A stretch of DNA of 64,000 nucleotides, from assembly GCF_019393635.1 (NCBI RefSeq), contig NC_057861.1, forward strand, positions 55,379,532-55,443,531, written 5' to 3'. The DNA comes from Dromiciops gliroides. Lineage: Eukaryota; Chordata; Mammalia; Microbiotheria; Microbiotheriidae. A program made the position numbers and the translations under genes. Positions 63,430 to 64,000 of this stretch are shown in pieces; the stretch's first letter is position 1, and every line of letters begins with the position of its first letter. Under the pieces are notes generated by a model. That model did no database searches. It saw only the letters and a program-made list of their open reading frames with translations, and was not told the origin of the DNA.

Positions 63430-64000
63430 CAGGGCAGAAAGAGAAGCATGATGGGGTTGGGGGCAGAACTGAGGAGGCTGGGAACCTGGGGGTCGGGGAT
63501 GAGGAAGATTTAGGTGTCAGGGATGGAAATAGAGGAATTAAGGATAGGAATGGAGATCTGGGGTGAGGCGGGGGGTGGGAGATTCATAGATGGGGGAGAT
63601 CAGCCATGAGGGTGAAGGGAAGTCAGACATGGAAACCGAGGATCAGTGATGGAGATGGAGTCAGAGGATTCATGGAGAAAGAAGATCGGTGATGAGGGAA
63701 TTAAGGATGGGGAAGGAAGTTAGGGAAGAAGGAGATTAGTGATGAGATGAATGTAGTCAGTGATAAGGGAGAGCAATGAGGGTGAAAGGGAAATTATAGG
63801 GAACATCAGACATTGATGAATATAGGGAGACGAGTGATGAGGCATCAGAATGGGGTGGATCAGTAATGGGGATGGGGTATCAGGAACAGGGAAGATAAAG
63901 GATAGGGATGGGAACAGGAGAAATCAGGGACGGTGGAGATTAGTAATTGGGACATGAGAGATCAGTGACTAGCATCAGTGTATTAGGGATGGAAATACTT
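63430..64000. other. PLK5 intron, purine-rich
   Basis: Degenerate GATGGGGA/ATCAGTGATGAGG repeats with loose 18-30 nt spacing, probably a decayed minisatellite. No exon seen up to the window end. Confidence 0.5.

Overview
The window is mammalian nuclear DNA, almost certainly from a marsupial. It holds about 35 copies of one tRNA-derived SINE (Pol III A box TGGCGCAGTGG, B box GTTCAAATC, and a CORE-like block ending in GGGCAAGTCACTTAACC), many with clear target-site duplications. I match this by memory to the WSINE1/CORE-SINE group of Australian marsupials. MAR1-type SINEs, marsupial-type L1 and half-L1 elements, CR1/L3, L2 and MIR relics fit the same conclusion. The exact species cannot be told.

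Two protein-coding genes are supported, and they converge. THOP1 (thimet oligopeptidase) is on the + strand. Twelve coding exons from 3460 to 43327 encode 681 residues that line up without gaps with human residues 9-689; the first coding exon lies before the window. A 3'UTR with an AATAAA signal follows, ending near 44060. PLK5 (polo-like kinase 5) is on the - strand. Thirteen coding exons from 63426 down to 55480 give 544 codons open to the stop; the exon(s) with the start codon and glycine loop lie beyond 64000. The kinase core and both polo boxes are intact here, unlike the kinase-less protein annotated for human PLK5.

Layout: 1-3459 is THOP1 intron 1, with a MAR1 SINE that received two further SINEs at one site. 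Intron 3 (5690-13787) holds L1 pieces, a 7SL RNA pseudogene split by a SINE, an L1 inserted into a CR1/L3 element with a perfect duplication, and a mariner-type MITE. Intron 4 holds a half-L1 (HAL1-like) element with ORF1 but no ORF2, plus nested SINEs. Intron 5 is mostly L1 3' fragments. Intron 6 has a long CT microsatellite. Introns 8-10 hold SINE pairs. Intron 11 has a perfect 19/19 CTCF motif and an inverted (twin-primed) L1. 44060-55479 is intergenic with old repeats, a perfect Maf recognition element and a weaker CTCF-like site. PLK5 introns hold a 33-bp minisatellite, simple repeats and a purine/pyrimidine tract that leaves 569 nt upstream of one 3' splice site without any adenine.

The two genes have no known joint function: THOP1 is a soluble zinc peptidase of neuropeptides and antigenic peptides, PLK5 a brain-enriched member of the polo kinase family. 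I saw no endogenous retrovirus, CRISPR array or bacterial-type gene.
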